DNA of 64,000 nt, taken from NCBI RefSeq assembly GCF_031458075.1, contig NZ_JAVDXT010000001.1, positions 434,001-498,000 of the forward strand. Reading direction: 5' to 3'. The translations under genes were made by a program, and so were the position numbers. The stretch's first letter is position 1; each line of letters opens with the position of its first letter. The notes under the pieces were generated by a model. The model saw nothing but the letters and a program-made list of their open reading frames with translations, searched no databases and was not told the DNA's origin. The DNA comes from Rhodoferax_B ferrireducens_A (GTDB lineage Bacteria > Pseudomonadota > Gammaproteobacteria > Burkholderiales > Burkholderiaceae_C). Of the stretch, positions 33,720-41,171 are shown piece after piece.

Positions 33720-33963
33720 TGTTTGGTTGCTAACATTTTGTTGCAAAAAATGCTGCCATCTGGGGTGCAAACAAGCCCTCCATCACCAAGTAACATGCAG
33801 CTTCGGCAGTGACACTGTGTGCGCTTTTTTGCACGCAGTCTGCGCGCGGTGTGCTGGCCCAGCCCAGCCACCGCTTTCAAAACCACGGCTTGCACGCAGC
33901 TGGCGTGAACGGCCATCGGCCTACTCTCCCTGCACCCCGCAAGTCTTCCAAAGGAGCATGACC

Positions 33964-35106
33964 ATGCATTTCCACCGTTCAAAAGCACTCACCTTCGGGA
34001 TGGAGCTCGAGCTGCAAATCGTGGACGATGCCACCGGTTCACTCGCCCCGTCGAGTGGCGAGCTGTGGAGCGAGCTCAAGCAACTGCCCGAGATCGAGCG
34101 CTATGCGCTGGAGGCCACGCAGTCGACCATCGAAGTCACCACCTCCATCCACGAAGACTCCGACGAGATGGAGGTCGAGTCGCGCAAGCTGGTCGGCACG
34201 CTGAAGGACATTGCCCAGGCCAAGGGCCTGAACCTGCGCGGCGGCGGCACCCACATCCTGCAGTTCTGGAACGAGCGCGAATTCACCCCGACCAAGCGGG
34301 CCCGGGAGCTGGAGTCCAAATACGGCTTCCTGCCCAAGCGCTTCTCCACCTACGGCATGCATGTGCACATCGGCATGCCGGGCAAGGCCGAGGCGATCCA
34401 GGTGGCGAACGTGCTGCAAAGCCTGACCCCGCTGTTCATTGCGCTGTCGGCCGCGTCGCCGTTCCAGCAGGGCGCGGACACCGGCTTTTGCTCGGCCCGG
34501 CCGCTGGAGACGCTGGTCTATCCCTACGGCGGTCCCATGCCCAAGATGGCCGATTGGGCCGAGTTCGAGCGCATCACCGACGAGATTTTTACCTCGGGCC
34601 TGGCCAAGTCGCTGAAGGACATTTACTGGGACGTGCGGCCTAAACCCGAGTTCGGCACCGTCGAAGTGCGGGTCTTCGACACCCCGTTGCGCATGCAAAA
34701 AGGCGTGTCGCTGGCGGCGCTGACCCGCGGCTGCGCAGCCCTGGCGCTGACCGGCAAGCTGCAGCTGCCGACCATCCACGTCCCCTACAACACCGACCGC
34801 GTCAACCGCTTCCTGGCCTGCCGCGACGGTATGGCCGCACGCCTGTACAACCCGATGATCGGTAAATGGCGGCCGGCCCAGCACTGGCTGGACCTGCTGG
34901 TCGCCCAGATCGAGCAGGAGCCTCTGTGCGCGGCCGATCTGCGTCGTATCCGTGAGTTGCAGAGCATGGCCGATGGCGGGCAGGACTACGACATCATGCG
35001 TTCCACCTGGCAGCGCCTCGCCGGTGCGAATGACGCAGCCGAAACGCCGGGCTCCCCCGCCTACGCCGCCAACACCCGCGAGCATTGCGACCGGCTGCTG
35101 TCCTGA
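33964..35106 (+). CDS. ybdK: YbdK-type carboxylate-amine ligase (glutamate-cysteine ligase family 2)
   Basis: A 380-residue ATP-grasp-like ligase of the GCS2 family. The N-terminus LTFGMELELQIVDDATGSL, the loop GGGTHILQFW and the block MHVHIGMPGKAEAIQVANVL match YbdK, with weak gamma-glutamylcysteine synthetase activity reported for E. coli YbdK. AAAGGAG precedes ATG 33964. About 295 bp downstream of an EgtB/SenA-like gene: ergothioneine pathways also use a gamma-glutamylcysteine ligase (EgtA), so a functional link is possible but unproven. Confidence 0.9.
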   Translation: MHFHRSKALTFGMELELQIVDDATGSLAPSSGELWSELKQLPEIERYALEATQSTIEVTTSIHEDSDEMEVESRKLVGTLKDIAQAKGLNLRGGGTHILQFWNEREFTPTKRARELESKYGFLPKRFSTYGMHVHIGMPGKAEAIQVANVLQSLTPLFIALSAASPFQQGADTGFCSARPLETLVYPYGGPMPKMADWAEFERITDEIFTSGLAKSLKDIYWDVRPKPEFGTVEVRVFDTPLRMQKGVSLAALTRGCAALALTGKLQLPTIHVPYNTDRVNRFLACRDGMAARLYNPMIGKWRPAQHWLDLLVAQIEQEPLCAADLRRIRELQSMADGGQDYDIMRSTWQRLAGANDAAETPGSPAYAANTREHCDRLLS

Positions 35107-35125
35107 GCCCGTCGTACGCCTGTCA

Positions 35126-35174
35126 TGCTATGTAAAAAGTAGCAGGCGGCGCAGGTACTACCTGCGCCAGAGGC
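35126..35174 (+). repeat. Two-hairpin repeat copy R7, after ybdK
   Basis: A well-preserved copy. The small stem is GCTAtgtaaaaaGTAGC; the large stem is GGCGCAGGT-act-ACCTGCGCC. It begins 20 bp after the ybdK stop and is read in the same direction, where it could fold in the 3' end of the transcript. Confidence 0.9.
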
Positions 35175-35283
35175 TGATTTCTTATAAATTTCACGCACTG
35201 GCGCAGATGTCCCGGTTAGGGCTGGGGATATGCGCTGTATGGATTAGGATGACTCCATCCTCCGCCCACAGCCGCCCCACACC

Positions 35284-36204
35284 ATGACCGAACCCACCCT
35301 CCATTTCGTCCCATGCCCGGGCGTTGCCGCCACCACCAATGCGCCCGACCAGACCGGCCACCGCATGGCCTACTGGCAGTGGGGCGACCCGGCCAATCCC
35401 CACGTGGTGCTGTGCGTGCACGGCCTGACCCGCCAGGGCCGCGACTTTGACGTGCTGGCCCAGGCGCTGAGCCGGTTTGCCCGTGTCATTTGTCCCGACG
35501 TGGTGGGCCGCGGCCACAGCGACTGGCTGCGCGACCCGCTGGCCTACCAGATGGCCACCTACGGCGGCGACATGCTGGCTCTGCTGGCCCAGCTGCACGC
35601 CCAGGCGCCTATCCAGACCCTGGACTGGCTGGGTACCAGCATGGGCGGGCTGATCGGGATGGGGGTGCTGGGTACGCCCGGTCTGCCCTTGCCGGTGCCG
35701 GTGCGCCGCCTGGTGCTGAACGATGTAGGCCCGGCGTTGGAGTGGACGGCGCTGCAGCGCATCGGCACCTATCTGGGCAACACCGGCCGGTTCGAGACGC
35801 TGCAGCAGGCGGCCGATGCGATGTGGGCAATCTCGGCCAGCTTCGGGCCGCACACCCCGGCCCAGTGGCTGGAGCTGTCGCGCCACATGGTCAAGCCCCT
35901 GGTGCCGGGTGAGCCGGCGCTGACCCTGCACTACGACCCGGCGCTGGCCGAGTCGTTTCGCGGCTTTAGCGCCGCCTCTGCGGCCGAAGGCGAGGCCGCG
36001 CTGTGGCAGCTGTATGACGCGATCACGGCACAGACCTTGCTGCTGCGGGGTGCCGAGTCCGACCTGCTGTCGGCGCAGACCGCCCAGGCCATGACCCAGC
36101 GCGGCCCCAAGGCGCGGCTGGTCGAATTTGCCGGTGTAGGCCATGCGCCAACCCTGATTGCCGGCCCGCAGGTGGCCGAAGTCGTGGGTTTTTTACAGCC
36201 CTGA
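35284..36204 (+). CDS. Alpha/beta-fold hydrolase
   Basis: A 306-residue hydrolase. It has the oxyanion segment VLCVHGLTRQGRDFD, the nucleophile elbow WLGTSMGGLIG (Ser in G-T-S-M-G), an acidic residue in LLRGAESDLLSA and the C-terminal His in FAGVGHAPTL. These make a full triad, but the substrate class (ester, lactone, acyl-CoA) is not evident. 13 bp before relA in the same direction, so probably cotranscribed with it. Confidence 0.88.
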   Translation: MTEPTLHFVPCPGVAATTNAPDQTGHRMAYWQWGDPANPHVVLCVHGLTRQGRDFDVLAQALSRFARVICPDVVGRGHSDWLRDPLAYQMATYGGDMLALLAQLHAQAPIQTLDWLGTSMGGLIGMGVLGTPGLPLPVPVRRLVLNDVGPALEWTALQRIGTYLGNTGRFETLQQAADAMWAISASFGPHTPAQWLELSRHMVKPLVPGEPALTLHYDPALAESFRGFSAASAAEGEAALWQLYDAITAQTLLLRGAESDLLSAQTAQAMTQRGPKARLVEFAGVGHAPTLIAGPQVAEVVGFLQP

Positions 36205-36217
36205 GAAAGACTGTTGG

Positions 36218-38464
36218 ATGAAAAGTTTGCAGACCGCCCAACCCCTGGCGGCCCCCTTGGAGGAGCGGCTCCCGGATGTGGTGGCCGCCACCGCGCACCA
36301 GACCGTGCCCGAGCAGATCAACGCCCTGGCGCGGGCCCGGGCCTTTGCCGAGCCGCTGATCGCCGACGAGATGCTGGACACCGGCGAGAACACCCTGGTC
36401 CATGCCGATGCCGTAGCCGCCATCCTGCGCTCGGTGGGCGGCTCCGAGGCCATGCAGGCGGCCAGCTACCTCGTCCACGCCTGCGTGCACCTGAACAAGC
36501 CGCAGGAGGTGATCGCCAAGGCCTTTGGCGCCAACTTCGCCGCGCTGGCGGTGGAGACCACCCAGCTGATGCGGGTGCAGCGCCTGTCGCGCGGCGCCCA
36601 GGGCTCGGCGAATCTGGTCGATGATTCGGCGGCGCAGACCGAAAACGTGCGCAAGATGCTGCTGGCCTTCTCGCGCGACCTGCGGGTGGTGATGTTGCGC
36701 CTGGCTTCGCGGCTGCAGACCCTGCGCTTCTGCGCCGCCAGCAAGACCCCGGTCGAGCCCCGGCTGGCGCGCGAATCGCTGCAGGTATTTGCGCCGCTGG
36801 CGAACCGCCTGGGCATCTGGCAGATCAAGTGGGAGATGGAAGACCTGTCGTTCCGCTTCATCGAGCCCGATACCTACAAGCAGGTCGCCAAGCTGCTGGA
36901 CGAAAAGCGGGTCGAGCGCGAAGCCAATATGGAACAGTTGCGCGCCAGCCTGGAGGCCGAGCTGAACGCCCAGGGTATCCAGGCCGTGGTGCAGGGCCGG
37001 CCCAAGCACATCTACAGCATCGTCAAGAAGATGCGCGGCAAGTCGCTGGGCTTTGACCAGCTGTTCGACATCCGTGCGCTGCGGGTGGTGGTGCCCAGCG
37101 TGCCCGACTGCTACGCGGTGCTGGGCTGGGTGCATTCGCGCTTCGTGCCCATGGCCGAGGAGTTCGACGACTACATCGCCAAGCCCAAGGGCAATGGCTA
37201 CCAGTCGTTGCACACCGTGGTCCAGCAAATGGTCGATGGCGTGGCCTGCCTGCCGATCGAGATCCAGATCCGCACCCAGGCCATGCACGACCATGCCGAG
37301 CACGGCGTGGCCGCGCACTGGGCGTACAAGGAGGCGGGTACCAAGGGCTATGCGGGTGTGTCGGCCAGCGGCGAGTACGACGCCAAGATCGCCGTGCTGC
37401 GCCAGCTGCTGGCCTGGGAGCGCGACATGTCGGGCGCGGCGCCGCAGAACGGCCCGGTGGACGTGCTCAGCGACCGCATCTATGTGCTGACCCCGGATGC
37501 CGCTGTGGTCGAGCTGCCCGCCGGCGCCACTGCGGTCGACTTCGCCTACAGCCTGCACACCAGCCTCGGCCACCGCTGCCGCGGCGCCAAGGTGGACGGC
37601 GTGCAGGTGCCGCTGAATACCCCGCTGCAAAACGGCCAGACGGTGGAGATCACTGCTGCCAAGGAAGGCGGGCCATCGCGCGACTGGCTGAATCCCGAGC
37701 TCGGCTATCTGGTCAGCCACCGCGCGCGCGCCAAGGCCCGCGCCTGGTTCAATGCCATGGCGGTGCACACCACGGTGGCGCGCGGCCGCGAGGCGGTGGA
37801 AAAGCTGCTGCAGCGCGAAGGCAAGACCGCGATGAAGCTCGACGACCTGGCGGCCCGGCTGGGCTTCAAGTCGGCCGATGATTTGTTTGAAGTGGTCGGC
37901 AAGGACGAGTTTTCGCTGCGCACCATCGAGACCCTGCTGCGCCCGCCTGAGCCGGTGCTGGCGCCCGATGATTTCCTGCTGCTGAAGAAATCCCGCAACA
38001 CCGAGAAATCGCCGTCCGGCGGCGTACTGGTGGTGGGCGTGGATTCGCTGATGACGCAGCTGGCCAAGTGCTGCAAGCCCGCGCCGCCGGATGCGATCCT
38101 GGGCTTCGTCACGCGCGGCAAGGGCGTCAGCATCCACCGCGCCGACTGCAGCAATTTCCGTGAAATGTCGGTGCGCAATGGTGAGCGCGTGATCCCGGTG
38201 GAGTGGGGCAACGGCAAGAAGGAGTCCGCGGCCGTGTACCCGGTGGATGTGGCGGTGCAGGCGGCCGACCGCCAGGGCCTGTTGCGCGACATTTCCGAAG
38301 TCTTTACCAAGGAAAAGATGAACGTGATCGGCGTGCAGACCCAGTCGGTCAAAGGCACGGCCTGGATGACGTTTACCGTGGAAGTGGCGGATGCCGCGCG
38401 GCTCAACAAGGTGCTGGGCGTGGTGTCCGAAGTAGCTGGCGTGCGCTCGGCTCGGCGCAGATAA
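36218..38464 (+). CDS. relA: GTP pyrophosphokinase RelA (ppGpp synthetase I)
   Basis: A 748-residue RelA/SpoT homologue. The N-terminal hydrolase domain is degenerate: YLVHACVHLNKP stands where the catalytic HD would be. The synthetase domain (about 250-380) contains RPKHIYSIVKKMRGK, FDIRALRVVV and EFDDYIAKPKGNGYQSLHT, the EFDD form being typical of RelA. TGS and C-terminal ACT domains follow (ACT near VYPVDVAVQAADRQGLLRDI). It is therefore expected to make, not degrade, (p)ppGpp on starved ribosomes. The start ATG 36218 is 13 bp after the hydrolase gene. Confidence 0.93.
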   Translation: MKSLQTAQPLAAPLEERLPDVVAATAHQTVPEQINALARARAFAEPLIADEMLDTGENTLVHADAVAAILRSVGGSEAMQAASYLVHACVHLNKPQEVIAKAFGANFAALAVETTQLMRVQRLSRGAQGSANLVDDSAAQTENVRKMLLAFSRDLRVVMLRLASRLQTLRFCAASKTPVEPRLARESLQVFAPLANRLGIWQIKWEMEDLSFRFIEPDTYKQVAKLLDEKRVEREANMEQLRASLEAELNAQGIQAVVQGRPKHIYSIVKKMRGKSLGFDQLFDIRALRVVVPSVPDCYAVLGWVHSRFVPMAEEFDDYIAKPKGNGYQSLHTVVQQMVDGVACLPIEIQIRTQAMHDHAEHGVAAHWAYKEAGTKGYAGVSASGEYDAKIAVLRQLLAWERDMSGAAPQNGPVDVLSDRIYVLTPDAAVVELPAGATAVDFAYSLHTSLGHRCRGAKVDGVQVPLNTPLQNGQTVEITAAKEGGPSRDWLNPELGYLVSHRARAKARAWFNAMAVHTTVARGREAVEKLLQREGKTAMKLDDLAARLGFKSADDLFEVVGKDEFSLRTIETLLRPPEPVLAPDDFLLLKKSRNTEKSPSGGVLVVGVDSLMTQLAKCCKPAPPDAILGFVTRGKGVSIHRADCSNFREMSVRNGERVIPVEWGNGKKESAAVYPVDVAVQAADRQGLLRDISEVFTKEKMNVIGVQTQSVKGTAWMTFTVEVADAARLNKVLGVVSEVAGVRSARRR

Positions 38465-38473
38465 ACGCAAGAT

Positions 38474-38503
38474 TTCAAAAACGCCAAAAACCCATGCTAT
38501 ACT
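38474..38503 (+). promoter_or_regulatory. Promoter of tRNA-Val
   Basis: An extended -10 TGCTATACT (TATACT at 38498-38503) lies 21 bp before the tRNA 5' end, with a weak AT-rich -35 (TTCAAA) about 18 bp upstream. The position agrees with a short tRNA leader. Confidence 0.65.
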
Positions 38504-38524
38504 CGTGGTCTCGAATGCATCCTT

Positions 38525-38601
38525 AGGCGCGTAGCTCAGCTGGTTAGAGCACCACCTTGACATGGTGGGGGTCGTTGGTTCGAGTCCAATCGCGCCTACC
38601 A
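38525..38601 (+). tRNA. tRNA-Val (anticodon GAC)
   Basis: A 77-nt cloverleaf. The acceptor AGGCGCG pairs with CGCGCCT, then A-CCA encoded. The D-arm is GCTCAGCTGGTTAGAGC, the anticodon arm CCACC-TTGACAT-GGTGG with GAC, and the T-arm GTTGG-TTCGAGT-CCAAT. Complete with encoded CCA. Confidence 0.97.
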
Positions 38602-38606
38602 AATTC

Positions 38607-38640
38607 AAGCCCTGTAAATCTTAGATTTACAGGGCTTTTG
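38607..38640 (+). terminator. Rho-independent terminator of tRNA-Val
   Basis: A perfect 14-bp stem AAGCCCTGTAAATC-TTA-GATTTACAGGGCTT followed by TTGG. It begins 6 bp after the tRNA. Confidence 0.9.
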
Positions 38641-38759
38641 GTTTTGTGGCGGGTCGTTTTGTGTGTGTTTTCAGGGTAATCCTTGAAACACTGTTCTTGC
38701 TGGGTTTTTACAATTTGCTGCAGTGCAGTAAAGTGCAATCTATACCACCAAGGACCGCA

Positions 38760-39293
38760 GTGCCCAGCAATTCCCCCGATAGTGCGAACACCACGCACCG
38801 CGTTATCAAGAAGTACCCGAACCGCCGGCTGTACGACACGGATACCTCGACCTACATTACGCTGGCCGAGGTCAAAAAACTGGTCATGGTGCGCGAGCCC
38901 GTGCGGGTGGTGGATGCCAAGACCGGTGAGGACCTGACCCGTGCCATCCTGCTGCAGATCATTCTGGAAGAGGAGGCTGGCGGAGCGCCTTTGTTTACCG
39001 AGCAGGCGCTGGCCAATATGATCCGTTTCTACGGCAATACGATGCAAAGCTTTCTGGGGCCGTATCTGGAAAAGAACGTGCAGACCTTCATGGATCTGCA
39101 GTCCACCATGGGCGAGCAGGCCAAGGGCATGACGCCCGAAGCCTGGGCGCAAATGCTGAAAATGCAGTCGCCGGCGATGCAGGGCATGATGGGCAGCTAC
39201 GTCGAGCAGTCCAAAAATATCTTCGTGCAAATGCAGGAGCAAATGCAGAAACAGACGGCGCAAATGCTGGGTACCTTCGGGCTAAAACCCTGA
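38760..39293 (+). CDS. phaR: Polyhydroxyalkanoate synthesis repressor PhaR
   Basis: A 177-residue regulator. The N-terminal PhaR DNA-binding domain is RVIKKYPNRRLYDTDTSTYI with TLAEVKKLVMV, followed by the PHB-accumulation domain (AILLQIILEEEAGGAPLFTE) and a Met/Gln-rich C-terminus. It represses phasin and granule genes until polyhydroxybutyrate titrates it. The likely start is GTG 38760, with AAGGA 5 bases upstream; the longer open frame from 38646 reads through non-homologous sequence. Confidence 0.92.
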   Translation: MPSNSPDSANTTHRVIKKYPNRRLYDTDTSTYITLAEVKKLVMVREPVRVVDAKTGEDLTRAILLQIILEEEAGGAPLFTEQALANMIRFYGNTMQSFLGPYLEKNVQTFMDLQSTMGEQAKGMTPEAWAQMLKMQSPAMQGMMGSYVEQSKNIFVQMQEQMQKQTAQMLGTFGLKP

Positions 39294-39315
39294 ATTTGCC
39301 CAGGGCGGCGACAAT

Positions 39316-40725
39316 ATGGGGATGATCGAAGCACTATCCCCCACATCAGTCCCCCATAAAACACCGAAAGTCGGGTTCGTCAGCCTGGGTTGCCCCAAGG
39401 CCTTGACCGACTCCGAACTCATTCTCACCCAGCTGAGCGCCGAGGGCTACCAGACCTCCAAAACCTTCGAAGGCGCCGATCTGGTGATCGTCAACACCTG
39501 CGGTTTCATCGACGACGCGGTCAAGGAAAGCCTGGACACCATCGGCGAAGCCTTGGCTGCCAACGGCCGCGTCATCGTCACCGGCTGCCTGGGCGCCAAA
39601 GCCGGCGATGCCGGTGGCAACCTGGTGCGGCAAATGCACCCCAGTGTGCTGGCCGTCACCGGTCCGCACGCCACCCAGGAGGTGATGGATGCGGTGCATG
39701 CGAATCTGCCCAAGCCGCACGACCCGTTTCTGGACTTGATTCCCAATGCGTTTGGCAGCGCCGGCATCAAGCTCACGCCGCGCCATTACGCGTATTTGAA
39801 GATCAGCGAAGGCTGTAACCACCGCTGCACTTTCTGCATCATCCCGTCCATGCGCGGCGACCTTGTGTCGCGCTCGATTGGCGATGTGCTGAGCGATGCC
39901 AAAGCCTTGTTTGAAGGAGGCGTGAAAGAGTTGCTGGTGATCAGTCAAGACACTTCGGCCTATGGCGTAGATGTGAAGTACCGCACCGGTTTCTGGGATG
40001 GCAAGCCGGTCAAGACCCGCATGCTGGAGCTGGTGCAAACCTTGGCCGACATCGCCGAGCCCTATGGCGCCTGGGTGCGTTTGCATTATGTGTATCCGTA
40101 TCCGAGCGTGGACGAGATCATCCCGTTCATGGCCACTGGCCGGGTGCTGCCGTATCTGGATGTGCCTTTGCAGCACAGCCACCCCGATGTGCTGAAGCGC
40201 ATGAAGCGCCCGGCCAGTGGTGAGAAAAACCTGGAGCGTATCCAGCGTTGGCGTGAAGCCTGCCCCGAGCTGGTGATCCGCAGCACGTTCATTGCCGGTT
40301 TCCCGGGTGAAACCGAGGAGGAATTTGCGCACCTGCTGGATTTCATGCGCGAAGCCCAGATCGACCGCGCGGGTTGCTTTGCCTACAGCCCGGTAGATGG
40401 TGCTGTTGCCAACGATATACCGGGCATGCTGCCGCTGGAGCTGCGCGAAGAGCGCCGCGCCCGCTTCATGGCCGTGGCCGAAGAGGTGTCGGCGAACAAG
40501 CTGCTCAAACGTGTAGGCAGCACCATGCAGGTGTTGGTGGATTCCGCACCGGGCCTGGGCAAAAAGGGCGGTGTGGGCCGCAGCTATGCGGATGCGCCCG
40601 AGATCGACGGCATCGTGCGCCTGCTGCCGCCCGAGAAAATCAGCAAGACCTTGAAGGTGGGTGAGTTCACCAAGGCGCGCATTGTGGGAACCCAAGGCCA
40701 CGACCTGGTGGCGCTGCCCATCTAA
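39316..40725 (+). CDS. rimO: Ribosomal protein S12 methylthiotransferase RimO
   Basis: A 469-residue radical-SAM methylthiotransferase that modifies an aspartate of ribosomal protein S12. The N-terminal UPF0004 domain has VGFVSLGCPKALTDSE and VNTCGFIDDAVKES with cluster cysteines. The radical SAM motif is in SEGCNHRCTFCIIPSMRG (C-x3-C-x2-C), and a C-terminal TRAM domain follows. ATG 39316 and 39322 are both possible starts. A strong terminator follows. Confidence 0.95.
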   Translation: MGMIEALSPTSVPHKTPKVGFVSLGCPKALTDSELILTQLSAEGYQTSKTFEGADLVIVNTCGFIDDAVKESLDTIGEALAANGRVIVTGCLGAKAGDAGGNLVRQMHPSVLAVTGPHATQEVMDAVHANLPKPHDPFLDLIPNAFGSAGIKLTPRHYAYLKISEGCNHRCTFCIIPSMRGDLVSRSIGDVLSDAKALFEGGVKELLVISQDTSAYGVDVKYRTGFWDGKPVKTRMLELVQTLADIAEPYGAWVRLHYVYPYPSVDEIIPFMATGRVLPYLDVPLQHSHPDVLKRMKRPASGEKNLERIQRWREACPELVIRSTFIAGFPGETEEEFAHLLDFMREAQIDRAGCFAYSPVDGAVANDIPGMLPLELREERRARFMAVAEEVSANKLLKRVGSTMQVLVDSAPGLGKKGGVGRSYADAPEIDGIVRLLPPEKISKTLKVGEFTKARIVGTQGHDLVALPI

Positions 40726-40737
40726 ATCTAAATCCGA

Positions 40738-40769
40738 TTTCCCCGCGTTGCGCAAGCAGCGCGGGGAAA
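40738..40769 (+). terminator. Hairpin after rimO
   Basis: TTTCCCCGCG ... CGCGGGGAAA encloses a further TTGCGCAA dyad. It starts 13 bp after the rimO stop. The stem is strong, but only A-rich sequence follows on the plus strand. Confidence 0.7.
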
Positions 40770-40778
40770 ATGGGCAAA

Positions 40779-40808
40779 AAAAAGCCGCTAAGTTCTTAGC
40801 GGCTTTTT
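40779..40808. terminator. Rho-independent terminator downstream of tRNA-Leu copy 1
   Basis: AAAAAGCCGCTAA-GTTC-TTAGCGGCTTTTT, with A and T runs on both sides. It lies 14 bp past the 3' end of the minus-strand tRNA-Leu and also backs up rimO termination. Confidence 0.9.
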
Positions 40809-40821
40809 CTCGAGTAAATTG

Positions 40822-40906
40822 TGGTGCCCAGAACTGGACTCGAACCAGCACGCCTTGCGGCGCTGCGACCTGAACACAGTGCGTCTACCAATTTCGCCAT
40901 CTGGGC
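40822..40906 (-). tRNA. tRNA-Leu (anticodon CAG), copy 1
   Basis: 85 nt, class II tRNA with a variable arm. The acceptor GCCCAGA pairs with TCTGGGC, then A-CCA encoded. The D-arm is AATTGGTAGACGC, the anticodon loop GTTCAGG has CAG, and the T-loop GGTTCGAGTCC is present. It is identical in sequence to the copy at 41002-41086. Confidence 0.95.
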
Positions 40907-40957
40907 CCACGAAACTCTCACGGTCTGCAATTGGTATTTTGCAGATTTTTAACCAGA

Positions 40958-40987
40958 AAAAAACCGCTAACTGCTTAGCGGTTTTTG
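40958..40987. terminator. Rho-independent terminator between the two tRNA-Leu genes
   Basis: AAAAAACCGCTAA-CTGC-TTAGCGGTTTTT. It lies 15 bp past the 3' end of copy 2 and is related in sequence to the terminator after copy 1, so the tRNA plus terminator was duplicated as a unit. Confidence 0.9.
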
Positions 40988-41001
40988 TTCGAGATAAGGT
41001 G

Positions 41002-41086
41002 TGGTGCCCAGAACTGGACTCGAACCAGCACGCCTTGCGGCGCTGCGACCTGAACACAGTGCGTCTACCAATTTCGCCATCTGGGC
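41002..41086 (-). tRNA. tRNA-Leu (anticodon CAG), copy 2
   Basis: 85 nt, identical to copy 1 over the whole tRNA and a few flanking bases (40821-40912 equals 41001-41092). It has a good -10 just upstream, whereas copy 1 has no obvious promoter of its own. Confidence 0.95.
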
Positions 41087-41097
41087 CCACGAGTTAA

Positions 41098-41103
41098 AGT
41101 ATA
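41098..41103 (-). promoter_or_regulatory. -10 element for tRNA-Leu copy 2
   Basis: TATACT on the minus strand, 12 bp before the tRNA 5' end. A -35 of consensus quality is not visible. It overlaps the region from which rnr (plus strand) must also be expressed. Confidence 0.55.
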
Positions 41104-41171
41104 ACATGGGAAAAACAGCGTTTTGGACTCGTAGGCCTGAGGCTTGTTCAAAACAGCTGTTTTTCCGAGCT

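Noticed and set aside
33727..33963. In-frame N-terminal extension of ybdK
   Set aside because: Cys/His-rich translation with no family similarity; the AAAGGAG site and family start both point to ATG 33964.
36218..38464. spoT rather than relA
   Set aside because: The hydrolase HD site is degenerate (YLVHACVHLN) and the synthetase motif is EFDD, both typical of RelA.
36023..38608. 861-codon open frame antisense to relA
   Set aside because: Low-complexity His/Gln/Arg-rich translation, complementary to a clear RelA gene; a typical shadow frame of GC-rich DNA.
38525..41086. tRNA genes as integration sites of a mobile island
   Set aside because: No integrase, no direct repeat of a tRNA 3' end other than the whole-gene duplication, and flanking genes are core genes.
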